64,000 bases of DNA from GAS188 sp035949255. Its GTDB lineage: Bacteria > Pseudomonadota > Alphaproteobacteria > Rhizobiales > Beijerinckiaceae. The stretch is taken from the NCBI GenBank assembly GCA_035949255.1, contig DASZIL010000151.1:1-64000 (forward strand), in the 5' to 3' direction. The notes beneath the pieces were generated by a model. It was not told the DNA's origin and searched no databases. It was given only the letters and a program-made list of their open reading frames with translations. The translations under genes and the position numbers were made by a program. Below are positions 1 to 8,661 of the stretch, piece by piece (within the stretch, counting starts at the first letter, position 1; every line of letters starts with the position of its first letter).

Positions 1-123
1 GGGCTCATTCTCGTTCCCGTTCCGATCGTGAGTTCGCCAATTTATCACATCCTCGACTATCGGTTAGGTAATCTTTTAGAGCTGCCGGTCATTGTCATGT
101 GAAACCGGCAGCGAAGATCAGCC

Positions 124-444
124 ATGGTGCGGGAACGTCGAAAGAGCTTTCGGGTCGATTGGAACGCCTCGGCCCTCGTCTATGATTGCGCAGGCGAATG
201 GGGCTACCCTTGCGTCGTCAGGGATCTCTCGAGTGGCGGCGCGAAGATCGCCGGGGTGATCATCGACAACCTCCCCGACGAATTCATGCTGCGGATTTCC
301 CGCGCCCGAGGCAGCCGCAAATGCCGGGTGCTTTGGCGTGATGTGGACAAGCTCGGCGTCGAATTCATCGAGCATTTCGTAAGCGCGGACGAGCCGAACA
401 TCGATCGCATACGAAGAGCGCCGAAGCGACGGGCTTACGCTTGA
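124..444 (+). CDS. PilZ domain protein
   Basis: A 106-residue single-domain protein. It carries the two c-di-GMP-binding signatures of PilZ domains: an RxxxR motif at about residues 6-10 (RKSFR) and a DxSxxG motif at about 34-39 (DLSSGG). Such proteins usually bind cyclic di-GMP and pass the signal to a partner controlling motility, exopolysaccharide or cell-cycle behaviour. There is no other domain, signal peptide or membrane segment, so it would act as a cytosolic adaptor. The start is the first ATG; the ribosome site before it is weak. The gene stands alone, convergent with the DUF1501/DUF1800 pair. The target is not identifiable from context. Confidence 0.88.
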   Translation: MVRERRKSFRVDWNASALVYDCAGEWGYPCVVRDLSSGGAKIAGVIIDNLPDEFMLRISRARGSRKCRVLWRDVDKLGVEFIEHFVSADEPNIDRIRRAPKRRAYA

Positions 445-604
445 CGCCGGCTCCCCGTCGCCCGGCAGCGCGTTCACCCGCGCTTGATGATCGTGCCACG
501 GGCACCCAGCGGACTTACCTCGGACGAGTAATTGGGCGCGCGCGCAACGAGTGGTAGCGTCACATCAGCCGTGGGCCAGTCTGCCCCCCAGCTAGCCGCG
601 GTCA

Positions 605-632
605 GGGCCCTGCCGACTTGTCGGTGGGGCCC
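605..632. repeat. 13-bp inverted repeat after DUF1501 gene
   Basis: Arms at 605-617 and 620-632 pair almost perfectly (GGGCCC core, then GCCGAC against GTCGGT) around a two-base centre. It lies about 40 bp past the stop of the minus-strand DUF1501 gene and 160 bp past the PilZ gene. There is no good T-run on either side, so it is not a textbook terminator, but it could slow polymerase or stabilise the 3' end. The rest of 445-673 shows no gene. Confidence 0.4.
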
Positions 633-673
633 GCTGATTTTGAGGAGAGGCTTTGGCGATCGGGGCCAGGACC

Positions 674-1903
674 TCAAGCGATCAGGTCTTTCGCCGGCGC
701 GACTTTGTCGGAGCCAGGGAACACATCGCGGGCGAGAAGCGCCGGCGAGGCGTCGAGAAGATCGACCGCGATGCCTTTGGCGATGGCGCGCAGATCGGTC
801 GTCGCCGCAAGGTCGCGCCCATCGCGGAGCTGGGCTTCCTTGAGACCAGGCCAATCGGCGATCACCCGCCCACCCTTGACGGCGCCGCCCACGAGGAAAG
901 CTGTCGTGCCGGTGCCATGGTCGGTGCCGTCCGTGCCGTTGACGCGAGCCGTCCTGCCGAACTCCGTGGCGACGAGGATGGCGGTGTCCTTCCACAAGGG
1001 GCCGAGCTCCTGCTCGAAGGCCGCGAAGGCCCCGTCGAGCCCAGTCAAGAGACGGGCCAGGCGTCCGATCTCCTGCGCATGCGTATCCCAACCCTCGAAC
1101 GCGAGCGCGGCGACGCGCGGCCCATCCGGCTGCGCAAGCAGCTTGGCCGCGCCCGCCGCGAGATGCTTCATGCCTTCGGGATCACCGGGCCCGCCTCGCG
1201 GCCCGACATCGATGCCGGTGGCGATCTTGCCCGTCGCAATCCCCTCGCCGAGCGCATGCGCCAGGAGCGGATCGCGCTGGCTGTAGAGATCCATCAAGCG
1301 CATTGCGAGGTCGTCGCTGGCTTGCGCCAGCACGGCTGGTGCCCAGCCGAGCAGGGGCGCGCGTCCGCGGATAACGAGCGGCGCGTTGGCGCCGACCGCA
1401 AGACCGATCACTTTCTCGGAAGCGCCAGGGGCGACTTTCTCTCCCCTCGGCAAGCCGATGAGCATGCGGTTGAGCCAGCCGGAATCGACCCTGCCCGGGG
1501 TCTCGTAACCTGACTCCAGCACGTCCTGTCCGTCGAAGTGCGAGCGGTCGCGATAGGCCGTGGCGCTCGCATGCACGACGCAAGCCTGGCCCGCGCGAAA
1601 GAGCCTTGCAAAATTGGGCATGGACGGGTGAAGCGCGAAGAAACCGTCGAGCGGCAAGGCCGCATTCGTTCCTTGCGCGTGCAAGGCGATGCTCTGCCGC
1701 AGCACTTCGTAATCCGGGTCACCCAGCGGGGGCACCGCCGTCAATCCATCGAGTGCGCCACGCAGGATGATAGTGACGAAACGCGCGTCACGCACGCGCG
1801 CCGCTTGCGCCCATCGCGGCATGAAAGCCCAGGCGAACAGGGCGCCGGAGGCGCCGAGCACGGCGCGACGTGAAGCTGTCATGGTTTCGCAAAGCATGAT
1901 CAT
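674..1903 (-). CDS. DUF1501 family exported protein
   Basis: A protein of about 409 residues of the DUF1501 family, whose fold is related to alkaline phosphatase/sulfatase enzymes; no activity is established. A twin-arginine segment (SRRAVLG, residues 11-17) followed by a hydrophobic stretch ending near AQA points to Tat export. The gene overlaps the stop of the upstream DUF1800 gene by 4 bases, so the two are translationally coupled. Three in-frame ATGs (1903, 1897, 1882) are possible starts; 1897 has the best spacing to an AGAGG site, and 1882 places the twin arginines nearest the N-terminus. The DUF1800/DUF1501 pair is widespread in bacteria and probably forms an exported two-protein system of unknown role. 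Confidence 0.85.
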   Translation of the reverse strand: MIMLCETMTASRRAVLGASGALFAWAFMPRWAQAARVRDARFVTIILRGALDGLTAVPPLGDPDYEVLRQSIALHAQGTNAALPLDGFFALHPSMPNFARLFRAGQACVVHASATAYRDRSHFDGQDVLESGYETPGRVDSGWLNRMLIGLPRGEKVAPGASEKVIGLAVGANAPLVIRGRAPLLGWAPAVLAQASDDLAMRLMDLYSQRDPLLAHALGEGIATGKIATGIDVGPRGGPGDPEGMKHLAAGAAKLLAQPDGPRVAALAFEGWDTHAQEIGRLARLLTGLDGAFAAFEQELGPLWKDTAILVATEFGRTARVNGTDGTDHGTGTTAFLVGGAVKGGRVIADWPGLKEAQLRDGRDLAATTDLRAIAKGIAVDLLDASPALLARDVFPGSDKVAPAKDLIA

Positions 1904-3411
1904 CGCCTCTGGAACTCGGGGGACATGAAGGCAATGGCGAGCCCCTGCGCCCGGCTTTCGGCTCGCGCGACGGCGGCGCGCGTCTCATCCGAAAGAAGCG
2001 GGCCGAGCCGGGCTTCGATGAACTCCGGCGGATCGAAATAATCGGCGCCCTTGATCGCCGCGGTGTTGGCGATATCCATGCGCATGCGCATCCCCTCGGG
2101 CGAAGCCCAGGCGTCAGCGAGGTCCGAGAAGCCGTTCGGTCCTGCGGGCTGCCAGAAGGGCTGGCCCATCGCATAGAGCCCGCCGAGGACCGGCTGGGGC
2201 TCGGGCTTCGCGCCCGTCGCCCGCAGCAAGGCAATGCTGAACTCGAGCGGCGAGCGGATTTTTGTGAGATCCGGCGCCCAGGACTCCTTGGCTTCGACGA
2301 GCGCCGTCGAGACCGCGGCGAGATCGCCTTCCGTCGCCTTGAAGGTCGTCGCGAGCTTGTCGACGAGCGCTTTCGGGGGATCATCCGAGATGAAATGGCG
2401 AGCGAGCTTTACCGCTACATGGTTCGCGGTCGCGGGATGTCGCGCGAGGCCGAGGAGCGCGGCCTTGCCCTGGTCGAAACCGGCATCGACATAGGTCGCG
2501 CCGAGAAGGCGCTGATCGCCCGGCTCATGTGCGTTGGCGAAGAAGACGAAGCTCCCCGGCGCGCCGAGGCGGCCCTCGCGCCCAACCACGGTCCAGCCCG
2601 TGATGATCCGGGCAAGCGAGGTCACGTCATCTTGCGTATAGCCGCCATTCACACCGAGCGTGTGGAGCTCGAGAATCTCGCGCGCCAGATTCTCGTTGAG
2701 GCCACGCTTGCGGTTTTCGCCGGCCACGGAATTCGGCCCGAAGGATTGCTGATTGTCGAGGAAGAAGAGCATGGCGGGATGCGTCTCGACAGCCAACAAC
2801 ATGTCGGCGAAGCGCCCGAAGACATGCGGTCTGATCGCTTCGCGCTCGAAGGCACCGGCAATGATGCGCACATGGGGGCCCTTCGCCGCCGAGACGGCGA
2901 AATGGTTCGCCCAGAACATGGAGAGCCGCTCTCCAAAGCCGATGCGCGGAATATGGATGGTGCCGGAAAAGCGCGCCTTCGCCTCGGCAAGAAACACCCG
3001 TTGCGGCAAGGGTGGGACGGGCTTGCCCGCCGCCGCGGCCGGCGCCTCGGGGGGAGCGCCCGTGCGCGCGCCTTCCATGGTGGATTGAGCCGACATCGTT
3101 TCGGCCTTGCCCGGCTGGTCGCCCGCCATGGGCGATTGCGCCGCGCTTCCCGAAGACGCGCTAGAACCTTCAGCGATCTTATGCTCGCGCATCTCCTTTT
3201 GCGCCTCTCGGAAGGCGTAAAAATCAGTAAGGAGCTCCGCCGTCGGCTTCAGCTCCTCGCCCGAGGGAGAAGGAACGATGCGGTTTGCGATCTCCCCCTT
3301 CAGAGCGCCGCGCGGATCCGACGAGATCGCGTCGAGATCACCTTGTCGCGCCCCCAGTCCGAAACGCGAAAGTGCAAGTGCGGCGTCCATGCGATCAGAC
3401 GAAAGAGCCAT
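1900..3411 (-). CDS. DUF1800 family protein
   Basis: About 503 residues, recognisable as DUF1800 from the N-terminal ALALSRFGLGARQGD and the central HFAVSAAKG and REILELHTLGV segments. Function is unknown; the family is nearly always encoded beside DUF1501, as here with a 4-base overlap. Roughly residues 80-150 form a Ser/Ala/Pro/Gly-rich low-complexity insert that is probably disordered. An upstream in-frame GTG at 3432 would add seven residues, but the ATG at 3411 matches the family start and has an AGGA site nearby. No clear signal peptide was seen, so how it meets the exported DUF1501 partner is unclear. Confidence 0.85.
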   Translation of the reverse strand: MALSSDRMDAALALSRFGLGARQGDLDAISSDPRGALKGEIANRIVPSPSGEELKPTAELLTDFYAFREAQKEMREHKIAEGSSASSGSAAQSPMAGDQPGKAETMSAQSTMEGARTGAPPEAPAAAAGKPVPPLPQRVFLAEAKARFSGTIHIPRIGFGERLSMFWANHFAVSAAKGPHVRIIAGAFEREAIRPHVFGRFADMLLAVETHPAMLFFLDNQQSFGPNSVAGENRKRGLNENLAREILELHTLGVNGGYTQDDVTSLARIITGWTVVGREGRLGAPGSFVFFANAHEPGDQRLLGATYVDAGFDQGKAALLGLARHPATANHVAVKLARHFISDDPPKALVDKLATTFKATEGDLAAVSTALVEAKESWAPDLTKIRSPLEFSIALLRATGAKPEPQPVLGGLYAMGQPFWQPAGPNGFSDLADAWASPEGMRMRMDIANTAAIKGADYFDPPEFIEARLGPLLSDETRAAVARAESRAQGLAIAFMSPEFQRR

Positions 3412-3623
3412 GGTGTTCGTCCTGCCCTTCACGAGGAGCGAAGCGAGCCAAATACGCTCGAGCTTACGACATCACGGGGGCGGTTAAGGCGCGATGTCCA
3501 TGATATGAATTTATTGTAGGATCGATGAACGGAGCCTGAGCGGCAGGCGCCGGTGCCTTGCGATCATAGCTTTGCTTCTTGCATCGCGCTGCGCACCTCG
3601 GGGATCCCTCGGGCCTTCCGTGC

Positions 3624-3629
3624 TATAAT
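3624..3629 (+). promoter_or_regulatory. Candidate -10 box for the cyclase gene
   Basis: A perfect TATAAT lies 31 bp upstream of the cyclase start codon. No convincing -35 hexamer is seen 16-18 bp before it, so this is a candidate -10 element rather than a proven promoter. The remainder of the 3412-3659 gap shows no gene. Confidence 0.4.
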
Positions 3630-3659
3630 TGACGAGGGCGTCAATCTCGCGGTGAGCCC

Positions 3660-5273
3660 ATGGATGAAGCGCGCCTGCGGCGCAAGATCGCCGTCATCAT
3701 GGCCGCCGATGTCTGCGGCTATAGCCGGCTCGTCGCCGAGGATGAGGATGGCGCCTTGAAGCGGCTCATGGAATACCGCGAGATCTTCGCGGATTTCGTG
3801 GGCAGGGGGCGCGGGCGCATCTTCAACACGGCAGGCGATGCGGTACTCGCCGAGTTCGATTCGGCGGTCGAAGCCGTGCGGTCCGCCATGGACATCCAGG
3901 AGGCGCTCGCGGCTCGCAACGCCCTTCTCCCCGAGACTCGACGCATGGTTTTCCGCATCGGGATTTCGCTCGGCGACGTCGTCGAGCGCGATGGCGACCT
4001 TCTCGGCGACGGCGTCAATATCGCGGCTCGCCTCCAAGGCCTTGCTCTGCCGGGTGGCATCTGCGTCTCGCGCGCGGTGCAAGAGCAAGTCGTGAACAAG
4101 GTATCGATCCTCTTCCGCGACATCGGCGCGCAATCCGTGAAGAACATCCCCCAACCCGTGCATGCTTTCGTGATCGCGGACGCGCAATCGGCCGACGCCC
4201 AATCTCCGGCCCCGAAGGCAGGGGCCATGAAAGCCCCCGCCAAGACGCGTCGTGTTTCACGCGCGGTGCTTCTTTTCCTTTCGACCACCGCCATTGTCCT
4301 TCTCGTCGGCGCGGCCTTGCTCATTTCAAAAACGCGTGCGCCGGGACCCGCCGAACCCGGAGTTTTGGCCAGTTTCGGGGCAAGCCCTCAGGCCTCGCGC
4401 GGCGAGCCCACCGGCAATGGCGCGAGCACGTCGGCAAGTGGAGCGAATTCACTTGCGGGCACGCCGCTGAGACCCATGGAAATGCCCTTCGTCACGCGCG
4501 ACGCGCAGCAAATGATTCAACGCCAATACATGACGCAGAAGGGTCCGAAAGCGCTCGCCATCGCGGCGGCGGCGGTCGGCATGAGCCGGAATGCGGCCGA
4601 TGAAGCCGCCGCAAAGGCCGAAGCGCTGGCACAATGCGAATCCCGTGCCGTCGCCGGACACAAATGCGTGCTCTTCGCCGTCGGCGACACGATCGTCTGG
4701 GACCACCCGGCACCCCGCATCGCGAGCGAAGGACCGCTCGCGCCGAGCTTCGTCAAGATGGCGGCGGCCGGCGAAGACAGCGTTCCCTTCATCCATGATG
4801 AAGCGCGCAAGAAGATCCTCGACGACTACCTCAGACTTTCCTCGCCGAAAGCCCTGGTGGCGGGACCATATGGCGGGCTCGAATACGCCATCGGCGGCAG
4901 CTCGACCGACGACATCATTCGGCGCGCGCTACAGATTTGCGCCGATCGCACTCACCTCCCCTGCCTCCTTGTCGCGGTCGGTGACGATGCCGTGACGCGT
5001 ATGCCGCAGTCGATGACGGTGCAGGGGCTTCTCGAGATGGATGGACAAGATCCATTGCCCGCCCCCGTGCGACAGGAGCTGGTCAGCGCCGCGGCGGAGA
5101 ACTCCTGGTACGCGCTTGCGAGGGGCGCGGGAGGCATGTTCGGAGTTGGCTCCTCGAAAGCGGGTGAGAAAGAGGCGATCAACGCGGCGCTTGCGGCATG
5201 CCGCGGCAAAGGCGCGGGCACCGGATGCATCATCTCCGCGATCGGCCCTTTCATGGTGCGGCCGAAGTCGTAG
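3660..5273 (+). CDS. Class III adenylate/guanylate cyclase with C-terminal repeats
   Basis: 537 residues. Residues 1-175 form a class III nucleotide cyclase domain: a metal-binding aspartate in AADVCGYS (about D17), a second in NTAGDAVLAEF (about D60), and the NxxAR element in GDGVNIAAR (about 120-124). A single membrane segment follows at about 201-223, so the cyclase should be cytosolic and the rest periplasmic. The C-terminal part (about 285-537) holds three similar modules of about 70-75 residues, each ending in a cysteine-containing stretch and an AVGD/AIG motif. I do not recognise this module; it may sense a ligand or the envelope. Product (cAMP or cGMP) cannot be assigned. The gene is monocistronic. 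Confidence 0.85.
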   Translation: MDEARLRRKIAVIMAADVCGYSRLVAEDEDGALKRLMEYREIFADFVGRGRGRIFNTAGDAVLAEFDSAVEAVRSAMDIQEALAARNALLPETRRMVFRIGISLGDVVERDGDLLGDGVNIAARLQGLALPGGICVSRAVQEQVVNKVSILFRDIGAQSVKNIPQPVHAFVIADAQSADAQSPAPKAGAMKAPAKTRRVSRAVLLFLSTTAIVLLVGAALLISKTRAPGPAEPGVLASFGASPQASRGEPTGNGASTSASGANSLAGTPLRPMEMPFVTRDAQQMIQRQYMTQKGPKALAIAAAAVGMSRNAADEAAAKAEALAQCESRAVAGHKCVLFAVGDTIVWDHPAPRIASEGPLAPSFVKMAAAGEDSVPFIHDEARKKILDDYLRLSSPKALVAGPYGGLEYAIGGSSTDDIIRRALQICADRTHLPCLLVAVGDDAVTRMPQSMTVQGLLEMDGQDPLPAPVRQELVSAAAENSWYALARGAGGMFGVGSSKAGEKEAINAALAACRGKGAGTGCIISAIGPFMVRPKS

Positions 5274-5336
5274 CCGGAGCGAGCGGCCGCCGGATGCCTC
5301 ATAGCCCCCCCGCAAAAACCGACGCGCCGGAGCCGC

Positions 5337-5768
5337 TCATGGCCCCAGGAGATCGATCAGCGCGGGGATCAGCGGTGCGTCGGCGGGCGGCATGGGATAG
5401 TCGCGCAGCTTTCCCGGACGCACCCAGGCCAGTCTTTGGCCTTCACGCGGCTTGGCGAGCCCCGTCCACTTGCGGCAGATGTAGAGCGGCATGAGGAGGT
5501 GGAATTTCTCGTAAGCATGGCTTGCGAAGGTGAGCGGAGCGAGGCAGGGGATCTCGACGACGATCCCGAGCTCTTCCCTGAGCTCGCGCACGAGCGACGC
5601 CTCCGGCCCTTCATCGGGCTCGAGCTTCCCGCCCGGAAACTCCCATAACCCCGCGAGCGTCTTGCCGGCCGGACGCTCGGCGATGAGGACGCGCCCGTCC
5701 GCGTCCACGAGCGCGCAGGCGACGACAATGAGGATCGGCGGCGATTTTGCCGCATCCCCCTCAGCCAT
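5337..5768 (-). CDS. mutT: Nudix hydrolase, 8-oxo-dGTP diphosphatase type
   Basis: 143 residues with a full Nudix box from about residue 46 (GGKLEPDEGPEASL followed by RELREELGI). The N-terminal LIVVACALVDADGRVLIAERP and the FPGGK entry are typical of MutT proteins, which hydrolyse 8-oxo-dGTP to keep oxidised guanine out of DNA. In alphaproteobacteria many MutT-type proteins have not been tested, so the substrate is by family. It ends just after the cyclase gene (convergent) and starts 25 bp downstream of the Atm1-type exporter gene, with which it may be co-transcribed. Confidence 0.85.
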   Translation of the reverse strand: MAEGDAAKSPPILIVVACALVDADGRVLIAERPAGKTLAGLWEFPGGKLEPDEGPEASLVRELREELGIVVEIPCLAPLTFASHAYEKFHLLMPLYICRKWTGLAKPREGQRLAWVRPGKLRDYPMPPADAPLIPALIDLLGP

Positions 5769-5792
5769 GGCGGGTGGCGCGCAAAGCGCTTG

Positions 5793-7763
5793 TCACTCCG
5801 CCGCTAGAGCTTGCGCCGAGAGCGAGCGACGCAAGCTCTCGCCTTCCTCGGCTTCGGCACGCTCGAGCGCTTCGCGTGCCGCATCCATTTCGCGCTGGCG
5901 GTTCCACAAGGCCGCGTAAAGCCCGTTGCGCGCGAGAAGCTCGGCATGCGAGCCGCGCTCCGCCACCACCCCTTTGTCGAGGACGATGATCTCATCCGCC
6001 TTGACGACGGTGGATAGCCTGTGAGCGATGACGATGGTGGTGCGCCCTTGCGCCACCCGGTCGAGCGCCGCCTGGATCTCCTGCTCGGTGAAGGAGTCCA
6101 GCGCCGATGTGGCCTCGTCGAGAACAAGGATCGGCGGCCCCTTGAGAATGGTGCGCGCAATGGCGACGCGCTGCTTCTCGCCGCCGGATAATTTCAGCCC
6201 GCGTTCGCCGACCGGTGTCTCGTAGCCTTCCGGCAAGGTCCTGATGAATTGCCCGATCTGGGCAAGCTCGGCTGCCTCTTCGATCTCGGCCTCGGAGGCA
6301 TCCCAGCGGCCGTAGCGGATGTTGTAGCCGATCGTGTCGTTGAACAGCACCGTGTCCTGCGGCACCATGCCGAGCGCGCGGCGAAGTGATTCCTGGCTCA
6401 CGAATCCGATGTCCTGCCCGTCGATGAGGACGCGCCCGCTCTGCGGCTCATAAAAGCGGAAGAGAAGGCGCGAGATCGTCGATTTCCCGGCGCCGGAAGG
6501 TCCGACGATCGCGACCGTCTTTCCCGCCGGGACATCGAAAGTGATGCCTTTCAGGATCGGCCGGTTCTGTTCATAGGCGAACCGAACATTGTCGAAGCGC
6601 ACCGCCCCCTGCTTCACCGCGAGAGGCCCCGCACCGGGGCGGTCCGCGATCTCGGGATTCTGCCCGAGGATCGAGAACATCTCCTCGATGTCGATCGTCG
6701 CTTGCTTGATCTCGCGATACACCATGCCCATGAAATTCAGCGGGATGTAGAGCTGAACCATCATGGCGTTGATCATCACGAAATCACCGACCGTCTCGGT
6801 GCCCGCCGTCACGCCAAGCGCGCTAAGCGCCATGGCCATCGTCAGCCCCACGGTGAAGATCACCGCTTGGCCCGTGTTGAGCACGGCGAGCGAGGTGTAG
6901 GACCGCACGCTCGATTTCTCGTAACGCTCCATGGAAAAGTCGTAGCGCTCGGCCTCGCGTTTCTCCGCTCCGAAATATTTGACCGTCTCGTAATTGAGCA
7001 GGCTGTCGACGGCCTTGGTGGTCGCCTCGGTATCCGAATTGTTCATGACGCGTCGGATGCCGATCCGCCAATTCGTCGCGACCACCGTGTAGGAGAGATA
7101 GATGACGATCATAACCGTCACGAGCACGACATAGCGCCAGTCGAAATGCAGCCAGAGAACCGAGATCACGAGCGCGAATTCGATGACGGTCGGAATGACC
7201 GTCATCATGGTGAGGCGGGACAACTCCTCGATGCCACGCCGACCGCGCTCGAGCACGCGTGTGAGGCCTCCGGTCTTGCGTTCGAGATGGAAGCGCAGCG
7301 ACAAGCGGTGCATGTGCTCGAAGGTACGCCGCGCGAGGCGGCGGACCGCATGCAAGGCGACGCGCGCGAAAAGGCCCTCGCGCATTTGCGTCAAGACCAC
7401 CATCAGGGCGCGCACAAAGCCGTAAAGGAGCGTCAGGGCGAGCGGCCCGCCAAGCGCGATACCGAGAATTGTATGGGAAACGCTCGCGCCTTTCGCCGCG
7501 CCCGCGAGCGCGTCGGTGGTCCATTTGAAGGTGAAGGGCACCGCGATGGTGACGAGCTTGGAGATGACCGTCAAAGCAAGCGAAGCCAATACGCGAAGCT
7601 TGAGGTCGAAGCGGTCCGATGGCCACAGATAAGGCCAAAGCCGCACCATGGTGACGATGAGGCTCGCCTCGCGCTTGGGCGAACCCGGATCCTCTGGCGG
7701 TTGCGCCACGGGCGAGGCCCCTTGAGCTTGGGTTTGCCGGGTAAGGCGAGGGACTGAGGACAT
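5793..7763 (-). CDS. Atm1-type ABC exporter (fused permease-ATPase)
   Basis: 656 residues: an N-terminal six-helix ABC exporter membrane domain (about 45-360) followed by an ATPase with Walker A GPSGAGKST (about 420), signature LSGGEKQR (about 526) and Walker B ILVLDEATSALD. The membrane domain resembles mitochondrial Atm1/ABCB7 and its bacterial homologues, which export glutathione-related sulfur species or metal-thiol conjugates. One polypeptide is a half-transporter, so it would work as a homodimer in the inner membrane. It lies upstream of the mutT-like gene on the same strand. The substrate is inferred from family only. Confidence 0.87.
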   Translation of the reverse strand: MSSVPRLTRQTQAQGASPVAQPPEDPGSPKREASLIVTMVRLWPYLWPSDRFDLKLRVLASLALTVISKLVTIAVPFTFKWTTDALAGAAKGASVSHTILGIALGGPLALTLLYGFVRALMVVLTQMREGLFARVALHAVRRLARRTFEHMHRLSLRFHLERKTGGLTRVLERGRRGIEELSRLTMMTVIPTVIEFALVISVLWLHFDWRYVVLVTVMIVIYLSYTVVATNWRIGIRRVMNNSDTEATTKAVDSLLNYETVKYFGAEKREAERYDFSMERYEKSSVRSYTSLAVLNTGQAVIFTVGLTMAMALSALGVTAGTETVGDFVMINAMMVQLYIPLNFMGMVYREIKQATIDIEEMFSILGQNPEIADRPGAGPLAVKQGAVRFDNVRFAYEQNRPILKGITFDVPAGKTVAIVGPSGAGKSTISRLLFRFYEPQSGRVLIDGQDIGFVSQESLRRALGMVPQDTVLFNDTIGYNIRYGRWDASEAEIEEAAELAQIGQFIRTLPEGYETPVGERGLKLSGGEKQRVAIARTILKGPPILVLDEATSALDSFTEQEIQAALDRVAQGRTTIVIAHRLSTVVKADEIIVLDKGVVAERGSHAELLARNGLYAALWNRQREMDAAREALERAEAEEGESLRRSLSAQALAAE

Positions 7764-8017
7764 TGCAGGCTTTCGTTCACAGACGACGTTACGGCACTCG
7801 GCGGAAATTCCACCCCTGAATCACCGCAAAATAGCGCTGAAACAAAGGCTTATACAGTGACGCCGGATCCAGGCGGAGGAAAGGGCGCGAAGCCAGCGAC
7901 ACTCTTCATATAAGCGTTCGCGTTCCCTGTCGCGCCATCCGGGGCCGGGACCAAAATTTCGTCTCTAATGCCCCTTCGCCGTTGACGCGCCATGGCTTTC
8001 ATGTGTGGTCTTGAGCC

Positions 8018-8620
8018 ATGCGCGCGATTCGCTCTATCTGCGTCTACTGCGGTTCCGGGCAGGGCACCGACCCGGTTTTCACCGGCGCCGCGCGCGTGCT
8101 CGGCCACATGATGGCCAAAGCCGGCATTCGCCTCGTCTATGGTGGGGGTCGCATCGGCCTCATGGGAGAGGTGGCGCGTTCCGTCCTCGACGCCGGCGGC
8201 ACGGTCACGGGCATCATCCCGAAATTCCTAAAGGCGCGAGAGGTCATGCTCGCGGACGCGCAAGAGCTGCACGTCGTCGAGGACATGCACGCGCGCAAAA
8301 AGCTCATGTTCGACAAGGCTGATGCCTTCATCGCGCTTCCCGGCGGCATCGGCACTCTCGAGGAATTGGTCGAGCAGCTGACCTGGGCTCAGCTCGGTCG
8401 CCACGAAAAGCCGATCCTCATCGCCAACATCAATGGCTTCTGGCGCCCGCTCCTCTCGCTTCTCGCCCATATGCGCGAAAGCGGCTTTGTGCGGCCAGGG
8501 CTCGAGGTCAAATATCTGGTCGCCGAACGCATCGAGGACGCGCTCGAGATGCTGTTGGCCGCGGCGCGCATGGAAGCACCCCTGGATGAAGAAGGGCGCG
8601 ACATCATTCGGCATATGTGA
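8018..8620 (+). CDS. LOG family protein (TIGR00730), nucleotide 5'-monophosphate phosphoribohydrolase
   Basis: 200 residues of the LOG family, once mislabelled lysine decarboxylase. It has both family motifs, GGGRIGLMG and PGGIGTLEE. Family members hydrolyse nucleoside 5'-monophosphates (in plants cytokinin ribotides; in bacteria AMP or other nucleotides) to base and ribose 5-phosphate. Length is normal and the start ATG is the first in frame. Its downstream neighbour faces it. Whether this one makes free cytokinin or acts in nucleotide housekeeping cannot be read from the sequence. Confidence 0.88.
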   Translation: MRAIRSICVYCGSGQGTDPVFTGAARVLGHMMAKAGIRLVYGGGRIGLMGEVARSVLDAGGTVTGIIPKFLKAREVMLADAQELHVVEDMHARKKLMFDKADAFIALPGGIGTLEELVEQLTWAQLGRHEKPILIANINGFWRPLLSLLAHMRESGFVRPGLEVKYLVAERIEDALEMLLAAARMEAPLDEEGRDIIRHM

Positions 8621-8661
8621 GGCCGCTCGACCGTTGCCGGCAGGACTGCTTCAACTTCGGA

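Noticed and set aside
6702..7757. 351-codon plus-strand frame opposite the ABC exporter
   Set aside because: His/Asp/Arg-rich shadow of the membrane domain.
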